Origin: an uncultured cyanobacterium | GTDB taxonomy: Bacteria; Cyanobacteriota; Cyanobacteriia; Cyanobacteriales; Chroococcidiopsidaceae | DNA length: 64,000 bases | Assembly (NCBI GenBank): GCA_946221495.1 | Contig: CAMIFA010000001.1 | Coordinates: 25,573-89,572 of the forward strand | Direction: 5' to 3' | Shown: positions 43,031 to 52,197 of the stretch, piece by piece | How the letters are laid out: every line of letters begins with the position of its first letter | Position numbering within the stretch: position 1 is the first letter of the stretch | The notes under the pieces: generated by a model | Told to the model about the DNA's origin: nothing | Database searches by the model: none | What the model saw: only the letters and a program-made list of their open reading frames with translations | Position numbers and translations under genes: made by a program

Positions 43031-44407
43031 TTATGATTCCTGCTGCAAGTGGGACAAAATGACATCATAAACATGAGTTGCCTCTAGAGTAGATGGTAAG
43101 AAGTTAGTTTGATGAGTGATAACTAGAGGTCCTTCCTCTGGAGAACTAGGAAGCCGCCCATGAGATCCCTTAACTAAGGAAGCATCAAGAGGAATTACAT
43201 CTAGCAAAGTGCGAAACCCCAGCTTTTTCTTGAGCAAAAACCCAGCTAATTTTAACTGCTGCAACGTAATAGTAGGATCAATAAATAACTCCGCCGGATC
43301 GTAACCAGGCTTGCGGTGAATATCTACAGTCCGGGCAAAGTCTGGCGCTTTGTTGTCATCTAACCAGTAATAGTAAGTAAACCAAGTATCTGGGGTTGCA
43401 ACAGCTACTAATTCACCAGCGTTGGGATGATTTAAATGGTAAGCCGTCTTCCCTTCTTCGCCTAATACAAAATCTACACCAGGTACTTTTTCAATTAACT
43501 GCCGTACTTGATTAATCTTGTCTTTGTTATTGACATAAATATGAGCAACTTGGTGATCTGCTACAGCGAAAGCCATACTTGCACCTGGATCAAGTAACTC
43601 GCGTCCTAATTCTTCCCGCACCGCAATATATCCGTGTTCTCGCAACACTCTATTTAACGACACTGCCTTGTCTACAGGCGTTATGCCATATTCAGAAACT
43701 ACCATCACCCGCGCGCCCTGAGACTCGTAGAACTGAATTAAGTCTTCGCATACTGCGTCCACTTCTCTTAAATCAGTGGCGATCGCCGGATCATTAGGAC
43801 CTAAGCGCTGTAACCCATAATCTAAGTGCGGAATATATATTAATGTCAAAGTTGGAGCATACATCTCCTCTACAGCCTTGGCTGATTCAGCTATCCACTG
43901 ACTAGAACGGATCGACGTTTTCGGTCCCCAAAAATCAAACAACGGAAAAGTACCGAAACGCTCTTGCAGCTTAAATCTTAAGTCGGCAGGTTGAGTATAA
44001 ATATCAGGAAGTTTTCTGCCATCAGCCGGATACATCGGTCGTGGCGTTACCGAAATATCCACTGAAGAGTACATATTATACCACCAAAAGAGATTAGCGC
44101 AAGTAAATTCCCTATCTAAGGAACGTGCTGTTTCCCATATTTTCGGAGCCTGCATTAATTTATTAGACTGCCGCCAAAACTTGACTTCACATTCATCGCG
44201 GAAGTACCAGCCGTTACCGACAATAGAGTGAGTATCTGCCCATTTACCAGTTAAATAACACGCTTGTACTGAACAAGTTACAGCAGGTAACGCTGGCTTT
44301 ACAGGAACAACTTGCCCACCAGCAGCCCACTTGGACAAAAACGGCGTATGTTCCCCTATTAAACTAGGTGTTAGTCCTACTACATTTAAAACAACAGTTT
44401 TATACAT
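43031..44407 (-). CDS. eboF: EboF, alkaline phosphatase/nucleotide pyrophosphatase family protein
   Basis: 458 residues. Phosphatase superfamily fold: VVLNVVGLTPSLIGEHTPFL with the expected metal/nucleophile region LPAVTCSVQACYLTGKWAD, then IPHLDYGLQRLG, VVSEYGITPV and a C-terminal VKGSHGRLPSSPEEGPL. These are hallmarks of the nucleotide pyrophosphatase-like enzymes found in ebo clusters. No signal peptide is visible. It is the last gene of the minus-strand eboA-F set, 63 bp after eboE. Known ebo genes support scytonemin monomer export; the substrate of EboF is undefined. Confidence 0.88.
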   Translation of the reverse strand: MYKTVVLNVVGLTPSLIGEHTPFLSKWAAGGQVVPVKPALPAVTCSVQACYLTGKWADTHSIVGNGWYFRDECEVKFWRQSNKLMQAPKIWETARSLDREFTCANLFWWYNMYSSVDISVTPRPMYPADGRKLPDIYTQPADLRFKLQERFGTFPLFDFWGPKTSIRSSQWIAESAKAVEEMYAPTLTLIYIPHLDYGLQRLGPNDPAIATDLREVDAVCEDLIQFYESQGARVMVVSEYGITPVDKAVSLNRVLREHGYIAVREELGRELLDPGASMAFAVADHQVAHIYVNNKDKINQVRQLIEKVPGVDFVLGEEGKTAYHLNHPNAGELVAVATPDTWFTYYYWLDDNKAPDFARTVDIHRKPGYDPAELFIDPTITLQQLKLAGFLLKKKLGFRTLLDVIPLDASLVKGSHGRLPSSPEEGPLVITHQTNFLPSTLEATHVYDVILSHLQQES

Positions 44408-44470
44408 AAGTTTAAGCGCTTACGCACCATCTATAAAATTTCTTGTAAGGTGGGCTATGCCCATCTTTCT

Positions 44471-45685
44471 TTAAGTTGTTGCAGTCGCCAACACCCATTC
44501 ATACTCCCTTTGGATAGAAGCTAACAAATCGATCTTCATTTCTGGCGGTAGAACATCCCAGGTATAAGTCTCAATCTCCAGATGTTTACAAGCATCATTC
44601 ATCCGCAGCAAATCTAGAACTTTTACAATGTCGTCTTGTGTAGACTGCAATAAATTGTAATCGTGAATAAAAATTGGCACATGGAAATGAGTCCGCCACT
44701 CTTGGGCAGTGGAGTTTTCCAGGTATGGTAATGCTGTCACTAAATCAGGATAGTGATGTAAAGTTCCATCTGCATGACGTTCGATAACTTGGTGCAGATA
44801 AGTTGACTCAGCAAAGGGGCGCAACCGTTCAGCAATTATCTGTCGTTTTTCAGTATTATCAGGCAAATTCACCCGCACTGCCGCACTAATTTGAATCTTG
44901 CCAATCTTAATTCCTGCTCCTTGAAAGTTAGCGAAAACAGCAGCCGGATCTTCATATTCCAGGGCAAAATGGCAAGTGTCATAACAAATGCGGACATGAT
45001 TCAGTAAGTGAGCTTCAGCTAACTCTTGGGAAATACCCAGAATTTGAGCTAGATGATTTCCTCCGAGTGGTAATAGCCAATTTTGGAAGAAATCAATTAC
45101 TTCAGCTGTATTTTCAATTAATCCATCTGGTTCCGGTTCTAAATCAATATGCAGCAGTTTCCCTGTTTCTTCCCGAATACGGATCATTTCCGCCGCTACC
45201 ATAGCCAGATGTATACTTCCAGCCCGCAGTACAGATTCTTTGCTAGCTGCATCTCTTAACCAAGGCTTGTAAGACAACGGCACTGTGGAAATGCCGCCAT
45301 CCATATCTTGCGGTAACAACGCTGCTAAAATCTTCACTAGCCGTAAAGTGTAGTCTAGCCGCTCTTGCTGAGACCAATCTGGTGCATATACTTGGTCTTT
45401 TACTACCTGGTTATGAAATCCCCCGTAAGGAAAACCATTTAAAGTAAATATGTAAAGATCCTTCTGAGTAAGCCACTTTTGGAAATTAGTAAGATTGTCT
45501 GCTTCTAATAGTTCCCTTGCTGCTACATCTGAAGAGCGCAAGCCAATACCAAATGGTTTATTTGGTGCTAGCCGTGCTTTGAGTTCTAAAACGTATTTTT
45601 CTAGGTTGGCAAAGACTTCTTGCCATGCTTCCCCCGAATGGATATTAGTGCAATAAGTTAAGTGACTGCCGTTCTCGATCTTCAT
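44471..45685 (-). CDS. eboE: EboE, metabolite traffic protein (sugar-isomerase-like TIM barrel)
   Basis: 404 residues. The sequence THIHSGEAWQEVFANLEKYV near the N-terminus, LHIDLEPEPDGLI and the CHFALEYEDP/HDYNLL segments give the pattern of xylose-isomerase-like TIM-barrel proteins called EboE. Conserved acidic residues and histidines suggest a metal site. It starts 3 bp after the eboD stop, so the two are probably translated from one message. Its substrate is not known. Confidence 0.88.
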   Translation of the reverse strand: MKIENGSHLTYCTNIHSGEAWQEVFANLEKYVLELKARLAPNKPFGIGLRSSDVAARELLEADNLTNFQKWLTQKDLYIFTLNGFPYGGFHNQVVKDQVYAPDWSQQERLDYTLRLVKILAALLPQDMDGGISTVPLSYKPWLRDAASKESVLRAGSIHLAMVAAEMIRIREETGKLLHIDLEPEPDGLIENTAEVIDFFQNWLLPLGGNHLAQILGISQELAEAHLLNHVRICYDTCHFALEYEDPAAVFANFQGAGIKIGKIQISAAVRVNLPDNTEKRQIIAERLRPFAESTYLHQVIERHADGTLHHYPDLVTALPYLENSTAQEWRTHFHVPIFIHDYNLLQSTQDDIVKVLDLLRMNDACKHLEIETYTWDVLPPEMKIDLLASIQREYEWVLATATT

Positions 45686-45688
45686 TTT

Positions 45689-46912
45689 TCAGCTAATTGC
45701 TGTAATTTTCAAAGTTTTGTCAATCTCTGCATCGCGTAGCATTACAATTGCTTGCTTGTAAATAGACATATCTACCTGATGAACCTCAATTCCTTGCCCG
45801 ATACCTTGGAGCAACATCAAAGTTAATTCACCTCCCAAGTGTTCCCGAAACTCGTTAAGCCCCCGAAACAGGCATCGGGGATGTTCTGGTTGATTCAACT
45901 GCTGTTCTATTTGAGGTACGTACAGGGTAAAACCTAGCGCCTGTAGAGTTTCCAAAACTTGCTGCCAATCTGAGCGAGATAGCATCCCTGCCATATAAGA
46001 ATAGGTAGTATCTAAAGCAATACCGATCGCTACTGCTTCTCCATGACGTAAGTCGTAATTTGTTAATTGCTCTAGTTTATGGGCTGCCCAGTGTCCAAAA
46101 TCAAGTGGACGTGAGGAACCTTTCTCAAAAGGATCGCCACTATTAGCAATATGATTAAGGTGCAATTGAGCGCAACGGTAAACTAAATGTTGCATTGCAT
46201 CCAGATCGCGACGCGCTAGTGCTTGAGCGTTTGTAGTGATGAAATCAAAAAAGTTTGCGTCTTTAATCAGCGCTACCTTAACTCCTTCCGCAATTCCTGC
46301 TCGCCAATCGCGATCGTCAAGGGTAGTTAGAAAATCAATATCATTTAATACAGCATAGGGTGGTGCAAATGTCCCTAGAAAATTCTTCTTTCCAAAAGCA
46401 TTAATACCGTTCTTTACTCCCACGCCAGAATCATTTTGCGCCAAAACTGTAGTCGGAACCCGAATTAATCTAATCCCTCGGTGAGCCGTTGCTGCTGCAT
46501 AGCCCACCATATCTAATACTGCTCCGCCACCAATTCCTAATATATAAGAATGGCGGCACAACCCAACTGTATGAATAATTTCGTGGATTTGCTCAATTAA
46601 TTGAGGATTATTTTTCGATGCTTCGCCACCCGGAACTATTACAGGCTCAAACGCCAGCGTTAATACATCTTGATAATGTTTAGCGTAGGCTGATAATTTT
46701 TCTAGTAATTGATCTTGGTATTGCAACAAGCCTGCATCGACAACAACTAAAACTTGCTTCGGTGTTTTCTCTCCTGCAATTACTTTTGCCAGTAGGGGGT
46801 TATCTAACTCAAACAATCCTTTAGTAAAGTGAACATTATAGTTAAATGTTACAGGTACAGATTGCTGGATCGGTTGTAAATTTAATGTAGTCTTTTTAAT
46901 ACTAGTAAGCAT
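45689..46912 (-). CDS. eboD: EboD, 3-dehydroquinate synthase-like sugar phosphate cyclase
   Basis: 407 residues. NAD-binding GGGAVLDMVGYAA, metal ligands in EGVKVALIKDANFF, FGHWAAHKLE and LRHGEAVAIGIALD are as in dehydroquinate synthases and cyclitol-forming relatives. In ebo clusters the protein is EboD, with the reaction not established; a 2-epi-5-epi-valiolone-like synthesis is one possibility. It begins 5 bp after the eboC stop and is followed by eboE after 3 bp. Confidence 0.9.
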   Translation of the reverse strand: MLTSIKKTTLNLQPIQQSVPVTFNYNVHFTKGLFELDNPLLAKVIAGEKTPKQVLVVVDAGLLQYQDQLLEKLSAYAKHYQDVLTLAFEPVIVPGGEASKNNPQLIEQIHEIIHTVGLCRHSYILGIGGGAVLDMVGYAAATAHRGIRLIRVPTTVLAQNDSGVGVKNGINAFGKKNFLGTFAPPYAVLNDIDFLTTLDDRDWRAGIAEGVKVALIKDANFFDFITTNAQALARRDLDAMQHLVYRCAQLHLNHIANSGDPFEKGSSRPLDFGHWAAHKLEQLTNYDLRHGEAVAIGIALDTTYSYMAGMLSRSDWQQVLETLQALGFTLYVPQIEQQLNQPEHPRCLFRGLNEFREHLGGELTLMLLQGIGQGIEVHQVDMSIYKQAIVMLRDAEIDKTLKITAIS

Positions 46913-46917
46913 ATTTT

Positions 46918-47835
46918 TTAAGTTACAGCAAAAATTTGAGCTAATAATATTGATAAGGGCAGTAGACTGAGAACTAATAAGCCGTAGGGTAAACCAGCAA
47001 AACCAGCAGCAACAGTTGCATCTAAGATAATTAAAGACAACACGCCAGCCTTGACAGCTGTTTTAATTTGCTCTGGAGTTGCGCCAACAGCTTTTACAAA
47101 AGGAGGCAATACCCGCGCTGCAAATAAAATAACAAACGGTAGTGCTGCTAAAACTTGATAATTTGGCAACAGTCCTAGCGCTAATATGCTGCCGATAACT
47201 GCGCCAACAAGTATCAGTGCTAATATTCCTGTACTTGCTTTGCCGCCGTGTACTTCACCTCTGCTGATAGCGGTGATTGCTGCAATGTAGGCAATCGGAA
47301 TTAAAGTTAAAAACCAATAATCTCCTACCATTGCTGGTACGGCACTAATTCCCAGTAATAAATTGCCGCCGCGACAGGCACCCATATTAAGCGGACCAAA
47401 AAAAGCATTGTGCTTGCCAAAAGCGTCGTAAAATAGGGCAGCAAAGGCTATAGCGGCAGCTAAGATGGCGCTTAATACAGAAACTTGCAAAGCTGCAATT
47501 ACGCCACAGATTAATAGCAGACTTCCCAACCAAATTGCACTTTGACGGGATGCTCTACCACTAGGAATTGGTCTTTCTGGACGCTCTTTTGCATCCAGTT
47601 CAGCATCAAATATATCGTTAAAAACTACGCCGCCGCCATATAAACCAGTTGTAGCCAAAAGTAACCAGGCTAGAGGAATCACGGGGGCGATCGCTCCCGT
47701 CAACACTCCATCTAAAACCCAACCTGATGCGGCAAAGCCAACTAAAATATCTGCCCAAGCTGTGATAATATTAGCAGGTCGCATCATCTGTAGATAAGCC
47801 CACAAGCGCTCTCTACTTACACTAATAGCATTCAC
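46918..47835 (-). CDS. eboC: EboC, UbiA-family prenyltransferase-like membrane protein
   Basis: 305 residues from a GTG with GGAGGA seven nt upstream. About nine hydrophobic helices. The first Asp-rich motif NDIFDAELDAKERPERPIPSG is intact; the second (YDAFGKHNAFFG) is a looser match. UbiA enzymes transfer prenyl chains to aromatic acceptors in the membrane; in ebo the acceptor is unknown. It is the third gene of the set. A 57-bp gap separates it from eboB. Confidence 0.92.
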   Translation of the reverse strand: MNAISVSRERLWAYLQMMRPANIITAWADILVGFAASGWVLDGVLTGAIAPVIPLAWLLLATTGLYGGGVVFNDIFDAELDAKERPERPIPSGRASRQSAIWLGSLLLICGVIAALQVSVLSAILAAAIAFAALFYDAFGKHNAFFGPLNMGACRGGNLLLGISAVPAMVGDYWFLTLIPIAYIAAITAISRGEVHGGKASTGILALILVGAVIGSILALGLLPNYQVLAALPFVILFAARVLPPFVKAVGATPEQIKTAVKAGVLSLIILDATVAAGFAGLPYGLLVLSLLPLSILLAQIFAVT

Positions 47836-47892
47836 GCTCTAGTCCTCCATAACTATAAAATTTCTGGAAGTGATCACGTCAGTAGGACACAG

Positions 47893-48816
47893 TTACTCAA
47901 TAAGTACCTGATCACGACTAGATTCCACAACCGGAGTTTGACCCCGTAAAACAGAATTACCACTATAAAGCTGGCTTTGGTCAATAGACGACTCTTTAAG
48001 CCAGTCTGTTTCCTGCATCTGACCACTTTGGCTATAAGCAGCTAGGGCATTCTCGTAACACACAGCCCGCACATGATCTTCTGGGATGCCACTTTCTAGC
48101 ATTAATTGGGCAGTTTTCGGTACAGCTAAAGGATCGCTCACGCCCCAATCAGCACTACTATCAACAATGATGCGATTCCGTCCATATTGCCGCACAACTT
48201 CCACCATCCGCGCATTCCCCATTTTTGTATGCGGGTAAATAGTGAAAGCCGCCCAGAAACCGCGATTTAGTACCTCTGTAACAGTTTCCTCGTTGTTATG
48301 GTCAATAATTACTTGCGAGGGGTCTAACTTATGCTCAATACAGCGATCCATACTGCGGCTAGTACCCGCTTTTTTATTCCGGTGAGGGGTATGAATTAAT
48401 ACCAGCATATCTAGTTCTTTTGCTAAGTCTAGCTGTTGCCGAAAATATTTATCCTCCGCCTCCGTCATATCGTCATAGCCAATCTCGCCAATAGCAACGA
48501 CTCCCTCTTTACAGGCATAAAGCGGCAGCAGTTCCATTACTTCTGCTGCCAATGCTTCGTTATTGGCTTCCTTGGGGTTTAAGCCAATTGTGCAGTAGTG
48601 TTGAATGCCAAACTGACTGGCTCGAAACCGCTCCCACCCCACAAGTCCGCTAAAGTAATCTTTAAATGTGCCAGCGCTAGTCCGGGGTTGTCCTAGCCAG
48701 AACGAAGGCTCAATAACGGCAACAACGCCATATTCTTTCATCACAAGGTAGTCGTAGGTCGTGCGCGAAACCATGTGAATGTGAGGGTCGATGAACATCA
48801 TACTGCTAGTAGACAT
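47893..48816 (-). CDS. eboB: EboB, TatD-family metal-dependent hydrolase
   Basis: 307 residues. FIDPHIHMVSRTTYDYL carries the HxH metal pair; VAIGEIGYDD, LIHTPHRNKKAG, VIIDHNNEETV and IVDSSADWG complete the site in amidohydrolase fashion. It is the TatD-like member of the ebo cluster. The real substrate is unknown. It is separated from eboA by 241 bp that contain a MITE-like element (48919-49011). Confidence 0.92.
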   Translation of the reverse strand: MSTSSMMFIDPHIHMVSRTTYDYLVMKEYGVVAVIEPSFWLGQPRTSAGTFKDYFSGLVGWERFRASQFGIQHYCTIGLNPKEANNEALAAEVMELLPLYACKEGVVAIGEIGYDDMTEAEDKYFRQQLDLAKELDMLVLIHTPHRNKKAGTSRSMDRCIEHKLDPSQVIIDHNNEETVTEVLNRGFWAAFTIYPHTKMGNARMVEVVRQYGRNRIIVDSSADWGVSDPLAVPKTAQLMLESGIPEDHVRAVCYENALAAYSQSGQMQETDWLKESSIDQSQLYSGNSVLRGQTPVVESSRDQVLIE

Positions 48817-48918
48817 AGTTAGTTAATAAAAATAGATTTTACAAAGCTGTCAGCCATCAGCAAGGCAGAAAAGCCTCATTCATGGTAGACGATAAATCAA
48901 ACAAAGGTTGATACATAA

Positions 48919-49011
48919 CAGAGCTTACGCAAAAACTCTCTCAAACTCTTATTCCTTTGTGTACTTGGCGTTCTCTGCGGTTCGTTTTGCTCTTACTTGT
49001 GCATAAGTCCT
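48919..49011. mobile_element. MITE-like element with CAGRRCTTACGCA ends, copy 3 (between eboA and eboB)
   Basis: A 93-bp region beginning CAGAGCTTACGCAAAAA and ending TGTGCATAAGTCCT. The ends are an imperfect inverted repeat. It has the same length as copy 2 (38337-38429) and the same CTTGGCGTTC core. It sits inside the ebo operon. Confidence 0.78.
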
Positions 49012-49057
49012 ACATAACTGTGATCTCAAAGACTCCGAAGCTAACTGCTGAGAGCTT

Positions 49058-49963
49058 TTATTCAGAGGCTATCAATTGATTGTGGCTAAAGCTACTCCAA
49101 GTCAGATTACCTTGGGTAATGGCTAATTCTATTTCTGGGTAACGGGCAAGTAATTCTTGAGCTTGGGGTAATGGACATTCAGAGCAAGCCAAAGCTGCGG
49201 CTTTTTGTTGGACTAAATCAGGCTCTTGCAGCACCTTTTCTAAATCAGCTAAAATCTCAGCATCGGCAAACTGCCCTACTAATCGCCAAAGTTGAGGTGT
49301 TACCGAGCGTGAGGCTGCCCAGCGTTCGTGGGCATAATTAATTAACATTCGGGCTAGTTCTGGGTTGGCGCGATGGTCAATACCCTGGATCAGATCCACA
49401 GGACTATCAACAAAAATTGCCTTGAGGATCATTTGGTTCCAGGCAATGTCATCAAAATAATCTGCTGGATAAGGATTTCGTAGTGCCACTGCTTTAAATA
49501 CTGCTGTGATATTGCTGCGAACTCCCTCAGCAGCTTGGTTACGGTGGCGCTCTGGATGGGGAAGTAATGGCAAGCTTTGATAAAGAGCGACTAACTCTCC
49601 GACATCGGCGGTGGTGAAGACTTGCTCTAGTGTGTGGAGATATTTTTCAGGATCATCGTGCGGTAGAGCTAGGACGACTATTGTACGAGCAACTTGATCC
49701 ACGCTCCAATGACCAGGAGACCAACCTGAGCGTAGCGCTTGGGCTGCTTGTAAGTCCTCTGGCGTTAGCTCTAGGTCTTGTTTGCCTACATAACGTGGTA
49801 CGGCGCTGAAGGTGGTGAAGAATACTCGTGCAGTTGCGCCGCTAGCAATTTGTTCACTTTTTTGGTTTAACCAATTTAGATTTTCGTTAGTAACATAACG
49901 TGAAAGCCAGCTATGTAAGAGCTTAGTAATACTGCTTAAATCAAAATCAATTGCAGAAGACAT
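49058..49963 (-). CDS. eboA: EboA domain protein
   Basis: 301 residues from the ATG at 49963; upstream in-frame codons to 50152 come from repeat-like sequence, so I start at MSSAIDFDLSSITK. Helical repeat protein with conserved RSGWSPGHWSVDQVARTIVV, WNQMILKAIFVDSPVDLIQGI, and ALACSECPLPQAQ. These are the signature blocks of EboA. It heads the cluster eboA-eboF. It may act as a scaffold; no enzyme motif is visible. The gene at 50513 is divergent. Confidence 0.88.
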   Translation of the reverse strand: MSSAIDFDLSSITKLLHSWLSRYVTNENLNWLNQKSEQIASGATARVFFTTFSAVPRYVGKQDLELTPEDLQAAQALRSGWSPGHWSVDQVARTIVVLALPHDDPEKYLHTLEQVFTTADVGELVALYQSLPLLPHPERHRNQAAEGVRSNITAVFKAVALRNPYPADYFDDIAWNQMILKAIFVDSPVDLIQGIDHRANPELARMLINYAHERWAASRSVTPQLWRLVGQFADAEILADLEKVLQEPDLVQQKAAALACSECPLPQAQELLARYPEIELAITQGNLTWSSFSHNQLIASE

Positions 49964-50512
49964 ATGATAATTACTTATACAAATCTCATGGCGACTACTC
50001 CACTGAATATTAAGATTGTATCCTTGGTATTTCAGGCATTGAGCTATCCTCACAAACTCTTCATGTGATCGCATTTCTCTTATCAATTTTAAAGTTTTGA
50101 CCGCGTTCGCGTGTTCATGGCAAGCGCCGCCGATGAATTGGCGGCGTACCAATAACTTTGATTCAAGTTATTCCCTTAGCTAGAAACCGCAGGAAGTTGG
50201 TCTGGTATCAACTTAAAATTAGTAACTGAAGTTTGCATAATTTCCCGCGTTTATCCTGATAAATAAATAGGAGATTTAGCTGCCAGCCTTAAATCTCCTG
50301 TACTGATATAACTGTTTTTAGGCATCTTACCTAAGTAACAACTTTCAAAAAAGGAACTAACAAAATATGTCTAACTAAACTTACCTAACCATGCTTCAGA
50401 AAAATTTACATGAAGCAAAAAGTAACTGCCGCCGCAGAGTAAAGCAAAATAAAGTAATTTGGGAGATTCTACAAATCACAGCCAGCAGCTCACCGTTTAT
50501 TTTAATCAGACT
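49964..50512. promoter_or_regulatory. Divergent promoter region between eboA and the sigma-like gene
   Basis: 549 bp. It includes the hairpin CGCCGCC/GGCGGCG at 50125-50146 (8-nt loop), part of a repeat, and AT-rich sequence on the right. Promoters for the ebo set and for the sigma/CHAT operon should be here. Confidence 0.55.
50125..50146. repeat. Palindromic repeat CGCCGCC-GATGAATT-GGCGGCG
   Basis: Perfect 7-bp arms with an 8-nt loop, about 160 bp upstream of eboA. The flanking GCGTTCGCGTGTTCATGGCA looks like part of a larger dispersed element. Confidence 0.7.
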
Positions 50513-51157
50513 GCTATGGACGAAATTGAGGAGAAGCTACGTCATCTAGCCAGAGAGACTTGTAAACATTTACCTAATAGTAGCGATCGCCAACGGAGTT
50601 TAACGCAAATAATTCGGCTGATCATGAAATCGGGCAAGCTTTGGCAAGACAATGTTCCTTACTACGAGGATGCACTGCAACAAACTTGGATATATTTCTG
50701 CCGCAATTTCTGTGAAGCAACTACAGGCGATCAGTACGATCCTAATCGCAGTAGCGTTATAACTTGGCTTAACGCCTATCTCAAGCGGCGACTCCAAGAT
50801 GGGCGCATTCAAGAACAGGAGAAACTTGCTCGTACTGCTTCTGGAGCAATTTTAGAAAAGGATGAACTAATTGACCCTGTAGAAACTCTCGCAGGAGCTG
50901 CTGAAATTCCCCCAATTTTAGAAACGACAAGGCAGTGGGTACAAACTGATCCAGATGGTGAATTGCGCCGTATTCATATTCAAGGACATCCAAAAGTAAC
51001 TTGTCAAGTTTTAATTCTAGAACGCTTACCCCCAGAGACTGCTTGGAAAACTCTGTCCGCCCAATTCAATCTTTCAATTTCGACCTTGACGAGTTTCTAT
51101 CGGCGACAGTGCATTCCCCGCTTGCGGAAATTTGGGGAATCGCAAGGATATATGTAG
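50513..51157 (+). CDS. Sigma-70-like regulator (ECF-like)
   Basis: 214 residues from the ATG at 50513; a TTG 18 codons earlier (50459) is possible but has no good ribosome-binding site. YEDALQQTWIYFCRNF and SSVITWLNAYLKRRLQD resemble sigma region 2; LPPETAWKTLSAQFNLSIST and YRRQCIPRLRKF resemble region 4 helix-turn-helix. I take it as a non-standard sigma or sigma-like activator. It is first in a run of DUF1822, CHAT-CHASE2 and DUF928 genes with gaps of 12, 29 and 11 bp, so it likely regulates its own operon. No anti-sigma factor is adjacent. Confidence 0.75.
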   Translation, partial: AMDEIEEKLRHLARETCKHLPNSSDRQRSLTQIIRLIMKSGKLWQDNVPYYEDALQQTWIYFCRNFCEATTGDQYDPNRSSVITWLNAYLKRRLQDGRIQEQEKLARTASGAILEKDELIDPVETLAGAAEIPPILETTRQWVQTDPDGELRRIHIQGHPKVTCQVLILERLPPETAWKTLSAQFNLSISTLTSFYRRQCIPRLRKFGESQGYM

Positions 51158-51169
51158 AGGACACCCATT

Positions 51170-52168
51170 ATGAACCCTAAAACCCAAGTAATAGAAGAAT
51201 TTTCCTTACCGCTACCAATTACCAAAGCTGCCCGCACAATAGCACAAGAATTTGCGGCAGGGCAGCCTACAGCCGAGAAGGTAGAGCAAGTTTATTTAAA
51301 TACGTTAGCTGTGTGTGTGGTGAATGACTACTTGCAAATGATGAGCATTCCTACAGATTTAACAGCTGGTGATAGTTGGAATCCGGTTGTCCGCTTGGCA
51401 GCCGATATTGCTGATTTGGAAGTAACAGGGTTAGGGCGCTTAGAATGTCGTCCGATGAAAGTAAATGAGCAAACTTGCTACATTGCGCCAGAAGTTTGGG
51501 AAGATCGAATTGGCTATGTAATAGTTCAATTTGATGAAATTCTTTTGGAAGCAACTTTACTGGGATTTGTGCCAACAGTAGCAACAGAACACTTACTCAT
51601 TGCGGAATTACAACCATTAGAAAAGTTACTTGTGCATTTAAGTCAATTAAATTACGTAGAGCCACCGCTTGGCGTTAGGGTAGCAGCACAATCGGCAACA
51701 AACAACAATGTCATCAATTTGAGCCAATGGCTGCAAGGTGTTTTTGATACTAGTTGGCAAATCGCTGAATCACTATTAACACCAGAATCAAACTTAGCTT
51801 TTTCTTTTAGAAGGTCTGATACTGGAGAAGAATTCAATCGTCCTCAAAGTAGCATCAGACGAGCTAAATTAATTGACTTAGGATTGCAACTAGCTGGTAA
51901 TTCTATAGCCTTAATTGTTGAACTGAGACAAGAATCAAATCAGAAAACTGATGTACTTCTGCAAGTGCATCCTACTGGTAGTAAAATTTATTTGCCCCAA
52001 CTACTCCAACTGATTGTAATTGATGAATATAAAGCAGTTTTTCTAGAAGCCCAAGCAAGAAGCGCGGATAATTACATTCAATTGCAATTTAGCGGACAAC
52101 CTGAAGAAAGGTTTAGTGTGAAAATAGCGCTTGGTGATGCCAGTATTACAGAGAATTTTGTGATCTGA
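51170..52168 (+). CDS. DUF1822 protein
   Basis: 332 residues. EEFSLPLPITKAARTIAQEFA, VYLNTLAVCVVNDYLQMM, and the C-terminal LGLQLAGNSIALIVELRQE are characteristic of DUF1822, a cyanobacterial family of unknown function. No signal peptide, so cytoplasmic. It lies between the sigma-like gene (12 bp) and the CHAT-CHASE2 gene (29 bp). The same order is, as I recall, repeated in other cyanobacteria, which suggests a joint job. Confidence 0.88.
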   Translation: MNPKTQVIEEFSLPLPITKAARTIAQEFAAGQPTAEKVEQVYLNTLAVCVVNDYLQMMSIPTDLTAGDSWNPVVRLAADIADLEVTGLGRLECRPMKVNEQTCYIAPEVWEDRIGYVIVQFDEILLEATLLGFVPTVATEHLLIAELQPLEKLLVHLSQLNYVEPPLGVRVAAQSATNNNVINLSQWLQGVFDTSWQIAESLLTPESNLAFSFRRSDTGEEFNRPQSSIRRAKLIDLGLQLAGNSIALIVELRQESNQKTDVLLQVHPTGSKIYLPQLLQLIVIDEYKAVFLEAQARSADNYIQLQFSGQPEERFSVKIALGDASITENFVI

Positions 52169-52197
52169 CATAAACATATGCTTCAAGGGAAAAAGTT

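Noticed and set aside
49964..50152. Longer start for eboA at 50152
   Set aside because: The extra 63 residues come from a palindromic repeat region and do not resemble EboA.
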